A DNA stretch of 64,000 bases, taken from NCBI GenBank assembly GCA_963921795.1, contig OY997647.1, positions 60,290,357-60,354,356 on the forward strand, given 5' to 3'. Below are positions 23,494-35,383 of the stretch, in pieces. The DNA is from Nannobrachium achirus (taxonomy: Eukaryota > Chordata > Actinopteri > Myctophiformes > Myctophidae). Position 1 is the stretch's first letter; the number at the start of each line of letters is the position of its first letter. The notes below the pieces were generated by a model. That model was not told where the DNA came from. It saw nothing but the letters and a program-made list of their open reading frames with translations, and made no database searches. The position numbers and the translations under genes were made by a program.

Positions 23494-23909
23494 TTAACCC
23501 ATTTAGGCCTAGAATTATTGAATGCTTTAACCAGTGAAAAATAGCAGATATACAAGCTCACAGCGCGGCACCGAGTGCCGCGCTGCGACCTTGTAGATCT
23601 GCTATTTTTGAAAAAGTCGTGAAAATGTGTGCAAGTAGTCTCTCAAGAACAGACTAACTGAGCTCCAGTTAAGTGAAAAGGACCTTTTCTTTGACGATGG
23701 CTATAGCCAGATTGCTGACACAGAAACATAGGTTTTTCAAAAAATCTTAGAAGGATTCAAAAGACACTTATTGAATTGGGTCAAAACTCGAATTTTCACG
23801 AGATCAGATCTACAAGCTCGCACCTGTGAGCTTGTATATCTGCTATTTTTCAATAGTTAAAGCATAAAATAAATAATGATACAATGTGTACCCGTTCTGA
23901 ATGCGTTAA
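23494..23909. mobile_element. Family A TTAA element with two hairpins, copy 5
   Basis: TTAA at 23494-23497 and 23906-23909, left end ttaacccatttaggcctaga. Hairpins 23537-23611 (full) and 23803-23850 (short). The internal gaccccc block is missing. Its right TTAA is also the left TTAA of X1. Confidence 0.85.
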
Positions 23910-24410
23910 CACTTGGGGAGCCAAACTCGTTCAGTGACGAGTTATGGCCACTAGATGTCACCCTGCCACAGGAAGTTATATCGTCGAGGGACGAGTCAAC
24001 AAATAGTTAACTTTTCGAGACCGCAGCTTCCCTTTGCATGCCCTGAATCCATTACGTCACCCAGCCAGGGCAGGAAGCCCCCTGTCTCTCCCCACACGGA
24101 AGGATTTTACATGGCTTTAGATTCTACTTTGAAACATAAGAACGGCTTTATCTGAGAATGAGGTAAAAACAGCCCCATGGAGGCAGAGAGCTGATTGTTT
24201 TCACGGCGACACTTTACCGCGAATTTACCGCGATTTTTTTACCGCGAGTTTCGCGAGCGTTTGTAAACAAATGGAGTACCTCCTCAATCTTCTCTGGACA
24301 CGCACGTGCACACGCACGAAGCTTGCGGGGCTCATCAAAACATAACGTAAGTCAATGGTGGCACCAGCAACAGCTATAAATGTTATAAACCTTGGCCGCC
24401 CATGTGTTAA
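23906..24410. mobile_element. Family X TTAA element, copy 1
   Basis: TTAA at 23906-23909 and 24407-24410. Shares gccaaactcgttcagt, acgagtcaac-type words and tttgtaaacaaatgga with X2 at 34952. No shared hairpin. It abuts A5 and uses the same TTAA. Confidence 0.78.
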
Positions 24411-24429
24411 TGTGCTGCAGTCTGAGTGC

Positions 24430-24461
<32 letters not shown>

Positions 24462-24756
24462 CGTGCGTGCGGCGTGTGCGGGGCTCTCAGACATGCTGTG
24501 TTTTGAAAACCTCCAGGCTCTTTTCCTAGGACCTGCGCTACAGTAGTGCTGACCTCCTCGTCCATACAGTAAGCAGGCTCCCACTGAGGGCAAAGCCGGC
24601 CAATGAGGAGGCGTACATATCGGTACATGCATCTCAATCGCCCTCTCTCAGCCTCCAGCAGTCCAGCCAGTTCTTACTGCTGAGTTATACTTCAGAGCGC
24701 AAGAAGTGTCGACGGACACCTTTTTTTGTCCCCCCCCGTCAAACGTTGGTCTAAAG
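24411..24756. other. Non-coding, with GT run
   Basis: (GT)n near 24430-24467. The open frame across it is low-complexity. Confidence 0.5.
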
Positions 24757-25142
24757 CAGGGGTCTTCAACGTTTTCAGGCCAAGGACCCCTTAGTCGAGA
24801 GAGAGATGAAGCAGGGACCCCCACAACCTTATACGATTCCATATAGAGTTTAATCGTTTGACAGCACAATCATCATTGTTTTTTGGATTCATGTCAATTT
24901 GTGTTTTCAGACATTTAACCACTTGAGACGTCATTACCTAATAAACTTGACATTTTACTCTGTACTTAGACTGCTCTTTTTCTCCTCTACACCAAACCTC
25001 TAGCCGATCTACAAGCTCGCAACGCCTCGCGCTATTCTCAGAATATGGACACTAGGGTTCAAGTTGTTAATATGAAAAGGATTGGAAGATTTGGAGGACC
25101 CGCCTTTAGTAACTCTGCGGACTCCCTGTTGAAGATCCCTTG
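24757..25142. mobile_element. Family B hAT MITE, copy 4, half hairpin
   Basis: Ends caggggtcttcaacg and ttgaagatcccttg, with a perfect duplication gtctaaag (24749-24756, 25143-25150). Only the left hairpin arm remains (25001-25033). The deletion runs from the loop into right-hand B sequence. Confidence 0.88.
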
Positions 25143-25434
25143 GTCTAAAGTATAAATGAACCTTTAGAGTATCAGAGACCTGCGAGCAGACCCGTTTGAT
25201 CTCCCTTTCCAGCATTGTGATGACGTGTGTTTGAAATGAGCGGCTGCGGCAGCCCTCAGAGAAAGCCCTCGACTTTGTGATGATTAAGGTGTGTAATTAT
25301 TGCTGCGGTTTGTCTCGGGGTGTTTGTGTTTGCGATGTGGCATCGATCTGTCGCCTGCGATGACAGCAGAGCTGTTTGTCTGGAGGTACAGTAATTACTC
25401 TTCCTCTCTTTTGTGCAGCCACCGTGGCTGGCTG

Positions 25435-25975
25435 CAGGGGTGTCGCACCAAATCCTGGGCCCCTGGGTACAAGGATTCACTGCGGGCGGGGCCCCCCATG
25501 AATGTTCTTCATAGGGGGAGGGGGTTTAGCCCATTTAGACTGGGAACGCATTATTTACGCATTATTTTGTGCTTTAACTATTTGAAAAATAGCAGATATA
25601 CAAGCTCGCAGCGCAGCACCGAGTCCCGCGCTGTGAGCTTTTTAAAGTCTTTTTGAAAAACCTATGTTTCTTTGTCAGTGGTGGCTCTGGTGCTCAAACA
25701 TTTTCGTGTGATGGACCCCCAAAATTACATTGACCCCATCTCAAAATATTTAGTTCCAGGGACCGCCCAGAAGCAAAATTTTAGTTACAAATGTTCGCTT
25801 AAAAAGTACATATATTCAAAGATTTGCAGACGTTTTAACAACTTTTCAAAAATAGCAGCGCTGTGAGCTTTTAGATATGCCATTTTTCAATAGCTAAAGT
25901 ATTAGATAATTAAGGCACCCTCCACCTTGGGCCCTAGTAACTCAGTCCCACTTTCCCCCCCTTGTGACGCCCCTG
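25435..25975. mobile_element. Family U hAT-like element, copy 1, with A-type interior
   Basis: Ends caggggtgtcgcacc and ttgtgacgcccctg. The interior from about 25530 is family A-like, with damaged hairpins at 25586-25640 and 25848-25887. Flanking octamers gctggctg and cccgcctg agree at 5 of 8. Confidence 0.7.
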
Positions 25976-26274
25976 CCCGCCTGCCACTGTCCCTACTCCA
26001 CCTCTGACAGTGCCTCAGCTCTGCTTTGGTGGCCTCTTATTGGTTGATGGTTCCAGTGGATTGTGATAAAAGAGAGGGACCTTTATGTGTGTCCCTGTGG
26101 GCTCTGGCTAAATATGGAATTGAAAAGTCTTTTATCCTGTTCCTTTGATTCATAGACACCGAGCACTGTGGTTCTGTGTACTGCCAATTCCATATGTGTT
26201 TACCCACGTATTCAGCTTTTGATGAATTCCGGTTTTGAGAAGATAGGTGTACACAACACTTTTGTTGCTATCAA
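25976..26274. other. No gene or repeat recognised
   Basis: Non-coding stretch between U1 and P3. Confidence 0.45.
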
Positions 26275-26846
26275 TTAAATCTCTTTGAAGGTCCGCGATG
26301 CCATGGTCTCCATAGACTTCCATGTAATTCATAGTGCACGGATCATGCACTCCCATGCCTAGATCATGCACCACGTGTGTGCACGCTGTTCACAGCTTTC
26401 AAACGAAAAAAATCCGCTTGGAAAATCCGTTCAGGCATTCATGAGATGTCAGCCATTATGTTTTTACATTATGTAAACAAACATAGCTGCCATGTTTGAA
26501 AGATGGGGTTTGTTAGGGGGTTAAACATGCAATTTCGCGATCATGCCTAATACATTTTTTGAAAAAGATTTTTTTTTTGAAAAAAATATTTTTTTTTAAA
26601 AAAAGATTTTTTTTTTGAAAAAAAGATTTTTTTTTGAAAAAAAGATTTTTTTTTTTTGAAAAAAAGATTTTTTTTTTGAAAAAAAGATTTTTTTTTTTTG
26701 AAAAAAAGATTTTTTTTTTTTGAAAAAAAGATAAAAAAAAAAAAAAAAAAAAGATCTTCAAAAACGGCCCAAACTCGGGGTTGGCACAGGTAGGGTACCA
26801 ATACAAACAAACTCGGGAAACTTGGGATTGGCACCAAACAGGTTAA
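26275..26846. mobile_element. Family P TTAA element, copy 3
   Basis: TTAA at 26275-26278 and 26843-26846. Shares the cttccatgtaattcatag and cacggatcatgcac region with P2. Its A/T block has expanded into the tandem array at 26563-26741, and its right end differs from P2. Confidence 0.65.
26563..26741. repeat. Self-complementary A/T tandem array
   Basis: About nine imperfect copies of a ~20-base unit of the form gaaaaaaagatttttttttt, each itself nearly palindromic. It lies at the position of the A/T block of P1 and P2. Confidence 0.9.
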
Positions 26847-27381
26847 TATCAAATCCATTTTAAAGTTTGATTTGCCTAAATATGTAAATGGCAGTTTCTA
26901 GGCCGGTTAAAAGTGGGCTGTGGGCTGATAAAATGTGACCCAAAGCTGGAGGTATGATTTATATATCCTTTTTTTCCCACTAAAGAAAAAAACACATTTT
27001 GTAGACAGATTCTAGCCTCACACAAGCTTGCCTATTCTTTGATTTATTCTTTGGGAAATGTCCAAATAAAAAAAAAGAAATCCAAACTTATATTATTGGT
27101 CTTGAGGTTACAAAGACCACCACTATTGGTTTCCATCTCTCCTCTTTTGGGAGACGGTTTGCATCCTCAGAGCAGAGCTCTGGTGGCTTGCATTTGAGAA
27201 GAATCTCACTGGCAGTCAGCCATCCAGTAGCCGCTGTCCTTGACTCTCCTCTGCACATCGTCCCTGTGGGTCTGTTCCTATTTAACCTAGAATGAAGATC
27301 GGATGGGATGGTGACATCGCAAGCAAACTACTGTGTAGCAAGCAGCCTGTAGTTTCATCTGATGGGCCTTTCGAGTGTCGG
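26847..27381. other. No gene or repeat recognised
   Basis: Unique non-coding sequence. Confidence 0.5.
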
Positions 27382-27774
27382 TAGGGCTGTCACGATCATG
27401 ACGATTAATTGCGATTAACGATTTAATTGTGTTTTTTGTCGTTGACCATTACATTTCTGTTTGGCTTGTAGGCTTTGAAGTTGACATGGCAGACAGTGAC
27501 ACATAACCTAAATATACAAATAAATGAAGGACATATTTGACAACTTTACAAAAAAGAACATCGATAATGGAAATAGCCGATCTTCAAGCTCACAACGCTT
27601 TGCGATGCGACACGTTGTGAGCTTGTAGATCTGCTATTTCCACTATTTTCTAAATGTTTGAACATATAGAAACATTTTTCAACATGTAAATGATTATGAC
27701 GATTATCACAAAATAATTGCGATTATGTCAAATAATTGGGATTAGACGATTATGTAATAATTTTGACAGCCCTA
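27382..27774. mobile_element. Family E hAT MITE, copy 2, with full hairpin
   Basis: Ends tagggctgtcacgatc and ttttgacagcccta. Hairpin 27567-27643, with left GCCGATC, right GATCTGC and family-specific tggaaatagc / gctatttcca arms. No clear duplication. Confidence 0.85.
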
Positions 27775-28253
27775 ACTGTAAATCTACACACCTTTGGGAT
27801 GTGCAACAAAGCGGCATCCTAAATGTACCTTAATGTCGCTAACGGTGCGTTTTCATGTTCCAAGGGCCCCATGAGACTGAAGCACTTCCACAAGATGAAG
27901 CTTTGTTGTTGTGACATCACTGTGATGAATCTTTGGTGTCTTTAGTGTAGGTTTTTAGCACAAAGCTCCTTCCAAGCTGTCTCTTGTTACATGTGGCTTC
28001 CCCATGTGTTTGTTCTCTGTCCATGGGGAGGAGACGTCTACATGAAAGCTGGGTTTACTCACAGAATGCTTTCTTAAAATGGCACGTTTGAGTCTGGGGA
28101 CATGCCTGGCTAAAAGCTTCTTTTTGTTGTAGGTAAGGCAGTGGGACTCCACCAGTCTAGAGCCACTCAGAGTAGAGCTTGCTCCTTGTAGACTAAATGC
28201 ATTTCTCCCATAACGCATACAATTTTTGTTCTTGCCAGCCTTCGGTGTGATTG
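27775..28253. other. No gene or repeat recognised
   Basis: An 87-codon minus-strand open frame at 27955-28218 has no recognised similarity or splice context. Confidence 0.45.
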
Positions 28254-28726
28254 TTAAAGGGATATTTCACTTAAAAAAAAAAACTTTTGGTCATTTTATT
28301 GTCTAATCAGGGTTAATTTTATCAGACTATTATAGATTCATCAAAAACACTGTTCTTTTTTCTGGTGACTCCTGACACCCTCCTAATATGTTTCGTTAAC
28401 TTTTTTCTTTCATCAATTATTTGGGAAAATTAAAATAAAAATGTAATACAATAAAAAGAATATATATATTTTTTTAAAGGTTCACATATTAGGAGAGCGT
28501 CAAGAACAGGTATTTTCGATGAATCTATCATAGTTCAAATGGATTTTGAAGTTACAATGGGTTTGTATGGGAAGAGGGCGTGGTCTGATTAAATTAATAT
28601 CAAAATTCTAAATACTGAATCAAGCAACTGTCAAAAACTGTCCAGGGTGTTCACAAAACCCTGATTAGAAGATAAAATGACTTTTTTTCATCAAAAGTTT
28701 TTTTCAAAGTGAAATATTCTTTTAAT
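28254..28726. mobile_element. Family CC TTAA element with ~60-bp inverted ends
   Basis: TTAA at 28254-28257 and 28723-28726, then aagggatatttcactt and its complement aagtgaaatattctt. Complementarity continues to the tctaatcaggg / ccctgattaga words. A second inverted pair (cctaatatg / catattagg) is internal. No shared hairpin. Confidence 0.82.
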
Positions 28727-29314
28727 TGCAATGACTTTTCAACATTAAAAGCCGCTAGTCATTGTGCTTTTTTGCCTGAGCTAGCGGAGAGCTTTTAAAA
28801 GTTGACAATAGTTTAACTTTGACATGGGCTGCTTTTCAATTACTAGTCTTGATGAATCGTGTCTGTTGACTCCAGATTTCTGTCTCGAGTCTCCCCAGCA
28901 GTAGGTCTTGCCTTGCCTGAAGTAATCAACTTTAAGCCTCATACCAACCACTGTTGCTGGTGTAAGATGTTGCATCTTTCATTTTCAGCAGAAAAAGTGC
29001 TCTAGGCAGGGCTTTTTCTTCATAACATGCAGGCAGTGTGTGAACACACCCTTAGATACCGTATACTATGTTGGGTACAAAAATGTGCTTGTGTTTTGGA
29101 CACTGTATCTCTTCAGCGTGCACTACCCCACAGTAAGACTTTAGATTAGATATTTTCCATCATTTCACTTCATTGTAGTATTGTACGCACGGTGGAATAT
29201 GTCCTTTTGATGGCATCACTGGAAAACAAGATTGTGATTGTTGTGAAGGTCCAGTAGCGTCATCCACATGGTGTGGATTTGGCATTATTTGTATTGGTGT
29301 AACGTCGCCTAGGG
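28727..29314. other. No gene or repeat recognised
   Basis: Unique non-coding sequence. Confidence 0.5.
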
Positions 29315-29877
29315 CAGGGGTTTTCAAAGTGGGTGACGGGGCACCCTGGGGTGCCGTGACGGCAGTCCAGGGGTGCCACGAGATAATTTGATAATATTTG
29401 GAATTTATTTGGACACTTGAAAAAATATTTAGTATAAGTTATTTTCATTCAGTTCTAACGAAAATGGCTATTATCTCAACATTTTCCTCGCAACATAATC
29501 ACTAAAATATCGTCACTGCCGGGCAGAAACCTCGTATCTCCAAGTTTCAAATGTGTACGTCTTTTGGTAAAGCAAAGCCCTGTTTCATCGTACAAGACTG
29601 TCGCACAAAACTAGTGAAAACAGCCGATCTACAAGTACAAGCACACAACGCCTGTGAGGCGTTGTGTGCTTGTAGATCTGCTGTTTTCACTAGTTTAGTA
29701 CTTTTTATAGATGATAAATACAAAACAAATGGTTTTCGACATACAAGGTTTCCATCCGACAACGACGATATGCTATAAATATAAGGTGCTGGGAGTGAAA
29801 ATTATAATGTAGGGGTGCCTCGGAGTAAAACAAATATTTATGGGGTGCCCTGAGACAAAAAAGTTTGGGACCCCCTA
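29315..29877. mobile_element. Family C hAT MITE, complete, with hairpin
   Basis: Starts caggggttttcaaagtggg and ends aagtttgggacccccta. Octamers gcctaggg and gcctaagg agree at 7 of 8. The inner C unit with cgtcactgccgggcag and ccgacaacgacgatat surrounds the hairpin at 29611-29695, whose arms extend to actagtgaaaacagc / gctgttttcactagt. Confidence 0.88.
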
Positions 29878-29901
29878 GCCTAAGGGTCAAGCCGTCTAGA
29901 A

Positions 29902-30070
29902 CAGTGGTTCTCAACCTTTTCAGGTCGCGACCCCCAAAATAATCATATTTTAACTGGGGACCCCCCACACTCTGACGAGCACTAAGAGTTGAGGCATTAC
30001 ATTTTGTATAACACGGTTCTATTGTGAAAATAGCAGATCTACATGCTCACAATGCCTAGTGTTGCGAGGC
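29902..30070. mobile_element. Family F MITE, left half only
   Basis: Starts cagtggttctcaacctttt, runs to the half hairpin (gcagatctacatgctcac) near 30029, then breaks into unrelated sequence with repeated ccgaaagcggtc words (30090-30118). Confidence 0.7.
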
Positions 30071-30343
30071 GCATCCGAAAAGCTGTCCGAAAGCGGTCTG
30101 TTCCGAAAGCGGTCCGAATACAGTTGTAACTTTCTTTGGGTTCTAAAGTGGTTACGCCTAAATTGCACTTTTTGTTTTACACCGAACAGTCATTATGCAA
30201 TACACAATTGGGAATGAGGTTTGTTTCTGAAATGCCAGCTATATTTTACTATATATTTTAATGCATTCCTCTGTTTTCTCTTTCATGTGGTGCTGCTGTG
30301 GTTGCCATTCTCCATCTCTACAGGTAAGAGAATTCACAACACT

Positions 30344-30947
30344 TTAAACCCATTTAGGCCTGAACACATTATGACGCAATATTTTATGCTTTAAATATTT
30401 AAAAAATAGCAGATATACAAGCTCACAGCGCGGCACCGAGTGCCGCGCTGCGAGCTTGTAGATCTGCTATTTTTGAAAAATCGTGAAAATTAGAATTTTT
30501 ACCCCATTCTATAAGTGTCTTTTGAATCCTTCTAAGGTTTTTGGAAAAAACCTATGTTTCTATGTCAGCAATCTGGCTTAGCCATCATCAAAGAAAAGGT
30601 CCTTTTCACTTAACTGGAGCTCAGTTAGTCTGTTCTTGAGAGACTGCTATGTCAGTGGTTCTCAAACCTTTTCATGTGAAGGACTCGCAAAATGATATTT
30701 ATTTGGCCACGGACCCCCATCTCAAAATATTTAGTTCCAGGGACCACCCAGAAGCAAAATTTTAGTTACAAACGTTCGCTTTGAAAATACATATATATTC
30801 AAATATTTGCACACATTTTCACAACTTTTTCAAAAATAGCAGATCTACAAGCTCGCAGCGCGGCACTCGGTGCCGCGCTGTGAGCTTGTATATCTGCTAT
30901 TTTTCACTGGTTAAAGCATTCAATAATTCTAGACCTAAATGGGTTAA
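30344..30947. mobile_element. Family A TTAA element, copy 6, complete
   Basis: The best reference copy. TTAA at 30344-30347 and 30944-30947, with inverted ends catttaggcct / cctaaatggg. Hairpins 30403-30473 and 30833-30904 are mirror images: the first has GATATAC in its left arm, the second GTATATC in its right arm. An internal cagtggttctcaaacc resembles a hAT terminus. Confidence 0.88.
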
Positions 30948-31032
30948 TGTTGACACTGAGACACATTGTTGCATTCGGGTCTGGCCTGGAATTCAACCTG
31001 GAACAACCGGGGCCTCTGGCTTCCCTCTAATC

Positions 31033-31405
31033 CAGTGGTTCTCAACCTTTTCAGTCCGCGACCCTCAACATAATCATATTTTAACTGGGGAACCCCCACC
31101 CTACGAGTACTAACAGTTGAGGCATAACATTTTGTATAACACGGTGGGAAAATAGCAGATCTGAGCATGTAGATTGTCTATTTTCACAATTTCTGCCTCT
31201 AATATTTGACAATTTGTCCAATGTTTAATTTGTCATTTCAGAGGTACTAAAAAGTCCTTAAATTGTCACTTTAGAAATGTGCAGATACCCTCTATACACT
31301 TAAACTTTATGATGGTTTGTTTACATTAAGTCAATCATCTGGGGACCCGCCAAAATTATTTGGGGACCCCCCTGGGGGTCCCTTCCCACAGGTTGAGAAC
31401 CACTG
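31033..31405. mobile_element. Family F hAT MITE, copy 3, shrunken hairpin
   Basis: Ends cagtggttctcaacctttt and ggttgagaaccactg. The hairpin has collapsed to 31149-31187 (gcagatctgagcatgtagattgtct), losing most of the left arm. Confidence 0.82.
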
Positions 31406-31678
31406 GTCTAGAAGAGTGTTCATGGGTCCTTTTGGCGGTCTATCCATCCGTCTTTGTGTCTGTCGTTGTCCGCACCTCCTTTCTTGGGAAAGACTAACAT
31501 CATCAACATGAGCTCAGAGATCAACAGGGAGGGAGCAGTGGCACAGATCCAATAAATGCATAGGGGGGGACCTGCACGCGCGCGTCCGTGCGCGTGCGTG
31601 CGAAGCGCGCGCCCGATTTCGTTTTTTTGCGTGCAGAGATCGGTTTTCGGGCAGTTTTACCCCCTCATTTTCCTTCAG

Positions 31679-32823
31679 ATACAGGCATTAACGGTTTTAT
31701 GATGTATTATTTATTTATTTATCAAGTTATCACTAGTACTGCAATAACCAACACAACCAAAAGCTTAAAACACACTTCAACACAAACACTGACATTAAAC
31801 AGTCCTCTCGTCATAACCAACGTTTCTTTCATGTTTCTATGGTTAACTTTTTACCTCAAGAACACCGACTATAGCAGCAATTTAGCACAGCGACCGTTCA
31901 TCACTCAAAACACTGGCCACAATAAAATACAGTATCCCTACTCAGAACTCAGAAGCATGACAGCATACAGGCATTAACGGTTTTATGATGTATTATTTAT
32001 TTACTTATCAAGTTATCACTAGTACTGCAATAACCAACACAACCAAAAGCTTAAAACACACTTCAACACAAACACTGACATTAAACAGTCCTCTCGTCAT
32101 AACCAACGTTTCTTTCATGTTTCTATGGTTAACTTTTTACCTCAAGAACACCGACTATAGCAGCAATTTAGCACAGCGACCGTTCATCACTCAAAACACT
32201 GGCCACAATAAAATACAGTATCCCTACTCAGAACTCAGAAGCATGACAGCATACAGGCATTAACGGTTTTATGATGTATTATTTATTTACTTATCAAGTT
32301 ATCACTAGTACTGCAATAACCAACACAACCAAAAGCTTAAAACACACTTCAACACAAACACTGACATTAAACAGTCCTCTCGTCATAACCAACGTTTCTT
32401 TCATGTTTCTATGGTTAACTTTTTACCTCAAGAACACCGACTATAGCAGCAATTTGGCACAGCGACCGTTCATCACTCAAAACACTGGCCACAATAAAAT
32501 ACAGTATCCCTACTCAGAACTCAGAAGCATGACAGCATACAGGCATTAACGGTTTTATGATGTATTATTTATTTACTTATCAAGTTATCACTAGTACTGC
32601 AATAACCAACACAACCAAAGCTTAAAACACACTTCAACACAAAATCTGACATTAAACAGTCCTCTCGTCATAACCAACGTTTCTTTCATGTTTCTATGGT
32701 TAACTTTTTACCTCAAGAACACCGACTATAGCAGCAATTTGGCACAGCGACCGTTAATCACTCAAAACACTGGCCACAATAAAATACAGTATCCCTACTC
32801 AGAACTCAGAAGCATGACAGCCG
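31679..32823. repeat. 286-bp satellite, four tandem copies
   Basis: Units begin atacaggcattaacgg and end agcatgacagc, starting near 31679, 31967, 32253 and 32539. Copies 2 and 3 encode an identical 92-codon + frame; copy 1 nearly so; copy 4 has a one-base deletion. As 286 is not a multiple of 3, no frame runs through the array. The flanking 31560-31678 and 32824-33090 belong to no element I recognise. Confidence 0.92.
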
Positions 32824-33206
32824 CTCAGCCGTCAGAACACTGAACACACAATACAATAATACAGTCCACAAGCAGTTGGCACAGGTTAGAACAGGCCGCC
32901 AGTCCAGAACACAATACGGTATAAATGTCATTCATTACCCGGCTTGAGAATTGAAAATCCTTCCTCCTCCCCCTCCTCCTGTCCTCCAGTCCTCTCGTCA
33001 CACAGCCCAAGTAACAACAAAGTAATCCTTTAGCTTCCTTGTCCGGCCAGGGTGGCAACAAAAACAAAGTAATCCTTTCCTTGTCCAGGGTGGCGGCATT
33101 CCTTATTAACTATTTGAAATGGCAGAACCAAAGTTATAAATATTGTGTTCTATTGAGTTTGAGCTGCAGCAGCAGTCTTCTGTCGTTTCTTTAACTTTCA
33201 TTTCTT
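32824..33206. other. Non-coding, with a short direct repeat
   Basis: aacaaagtaatccttt occurs at about 33016 and 33065, each followed by an accttgtccagg-like segment. Nothing coding. Confidence 0.5.
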
Positions 33207-33312
33207 GTTGCCAGATTTTGCGAGAGAAACAAGCAGCCAGCTATATGAAAACCACCCTGGAATATTGTGGTTTTTATATAGCTGGCTGCTTGTTTCTAAG
33301 AACTTGGCAACA
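33207..33312. repeat. Long near-perfect hairpin, unrelated to the shared one
   Basis: Arms 33225-33254 and 33266-33295 (gaaacaagcagccagctata and complement) pair over 30 bases with one mismatch around an 11-base loop. Outer words ttgccag / cttggcaa are also partly inverted. Confidence 0.85.
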
Positions 33313-34002
33313 CAGACCAAACCATTTTGCAGGAAAACAGAGGGGTGTTCTCATATAATAGCATCTATAAATCATTCAAAAAGCATCTTCGATCATGTTT
33401 AGTGCATGATTTCAGAATTTAGACCACTATGTCCCTGACTGGGGGGGACAGGGGGGTCTTCTGGAAGTGAATGGAGGGGACGAAATTGAACCTGGAAGGT
33501 GACAAAAACACCTTGTCCCCCCCGCCATTTGCGCCTATGGGAGGGAGCCCTTATCAGACCCGTCTTGTGTTTTACTGAGCTTATACTGCTATGCCTATAC
33601 TCCACACACTATAGTTTAATACTGCCATTATGCTATTGTTGGATTAAACCCACAGGCCCCATGTTGTAAGTTACAGGGTAATTGCCCCACTTGTGATACG
33701 GGTTCCTGTTGCAATTCAGCGATATCTCATCTCACTTGAGTATTTAATTACTAATCAATACTAACCTAGCTCACAGCCTAGCCTCTAGCTGGCTAATGAT
33801 GTGCTACCACTGAGTTATTGTATTGAACTTAGTGAGCATGGTCCCCTAATGGTTTCGCCCATTGATGGATTCACTTTAGCAGCACTGGTCTGCAAGTGCT
33901 GATAAAGTCCTCATAGCTCATTCAGAGAGGTCTGGTCTGGCCCACACTCGCTTTCTCATTGTTATTAGAATCTATTTTACTGCTGCGTGAACCCGCTGCC
34001 CC
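33313..34002. other. No gene or repeat recognised
   Basis: Contains a G-rich stretch at 33440-33460. No coding signal. Confidence 0.45.
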
Positions 34003-34573
34003 TTAACCCATTTGGGCCCAGAATTATTGAATGCTTTAACCGGTGAAAAATAGCAGTGCCGCGCTGCGAGCTTGTAGATCTGCAATTTTTGGAAATAGTC
34101 GTGAAAATGTGTGCAAATCTTTGAATATAATGTATTTTCAAAGCGAACGTTTGTAACTCAAATTTTGCTTCTGGGTGGTCCCTGCCTGGAACTAGATATT
34201 TTGAGATGGGGGTCCGTGGCCAAATAAATATCAGTTTGGGGGTCCTTCACATGAAAAGGTTTGAGAACCACTGACATAGTAGTCTCTCAAGAACAGACTA
34301 ACTGAGCTCCAGTTAAGTGAAAAGGACCTTTTCTTTGACGATGGCTGGCCAGATTGCTGACATAAAAACACAGGTTTTTCAAAAAAGATCTTAGAAGGAT
34401 TCAAAAGACACTTATAGAATCGGGTCAAAATTCGAATTTTAACGATTTTTCAAAAATAGCAGATCTACAAGCTCACGAGTGCCGCGCTGTGAGCTTGTAT
34501 ATGTGTTATTTTTCAATAGTTAAAGCATAAAATAATGATACACAATAATGTGTACCCGTTCTAAATAGGTTAA
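34003..34573. mobile_element. Family A TTAA element, copy 7
   Basis: TTAA at 34003-34006 and 34570-34573. First hairpin 34046-34090 lacks most of its left arm; second hairpin 34453-34513. The gaccccc block is present in opposite orientation to copy 6. Confidence 0.8.
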
Positions 34574-34951
34574 ACACACTAAAATATAAAGGTTGAGAAA
34601 CTGACTTAATTAACCATTCTTCTTATCCTTCATCTTCCTCTTCCTCCTCAACACACTAGACAGTTTACACCATCTTATCACTCATTCACTCATTTCGGAA
34701 CTGAAAAAGGATGACATTTTGCTAATGGGGTTATTGACGTGTCACATAGTCCCTATTGATTATTTCTAAAGCCAAGAGTTGAATAGCCCCCACATTAGGT
34801 GTGCAAGCATGATTTCATAATCCAAAGAAAGTGAAATGACCAAAAATGTCATTATTTAATTAACCTCTGGATAAGGTTATTTCTTTCCAATCTTACAGAG
34901 TTGCATTGAAAAGTTTGTTTTTTAACACGGTTGCATTGAAAAGTTTGTTTT
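34574..34951. other. Non-coding, with a 30-bp tandem pair
   Basis: gttgcattgaaaagtttg occurs twice in a row at about 34901-34955. Confidence 0.5.
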
Positions 34952-35383
34952 TTAACACCCATGGGGCCAAACTCGTTCAGTAACGAGACAAGGCCACTGG
35001 AGGTCGCTGTGCCAAAACTCAGTTGTCTCGTTGAGAGACGAGCTGCGCACATGTTGTGTGCCCTGTGAAAGACCCTGGTCCATACGTCATAACGTGACTC
35101 GCACAGAAGCAAAATGGAGCGTCTATGCTGCATAGACTCCCATTCTATGCTGAAACATAAAAACAGCTTTATCTATGAATAAGATGCAAAGAACGCCAGG
35201 GAAGCAGAGATACCGTGATGGTCGGCCCCGGTTTGGATTTTAGTTTCGCGAGCGTTTGTAAACAAATGGATTATCTTCCTCAATCGTCAGTGGACACTCG
35301 AGGCTCTTCAAAATAAAGCGTAAGTGAACGGCGGCACCAGCAACAGCTAGAAATGTTAGAAACCTTGGCTCCCATTGTGTTAA
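34952..35383. mobile_element. Family X TTAA element, copy 2
   Basis: TTAA at 34952-34955 and 35380-35383. Shares gccaaactcgttcagt and cgagcgtttgtaaacaaatg with X1. No hairpin. Confidence 0.78.

Noticed and set aside
31588-32549. Repeated 92-129-codon proteins in the satellite
   Set aside because: The unit length is not divisible by three, the frame is lost in copy 4, and no domain is recognisable.
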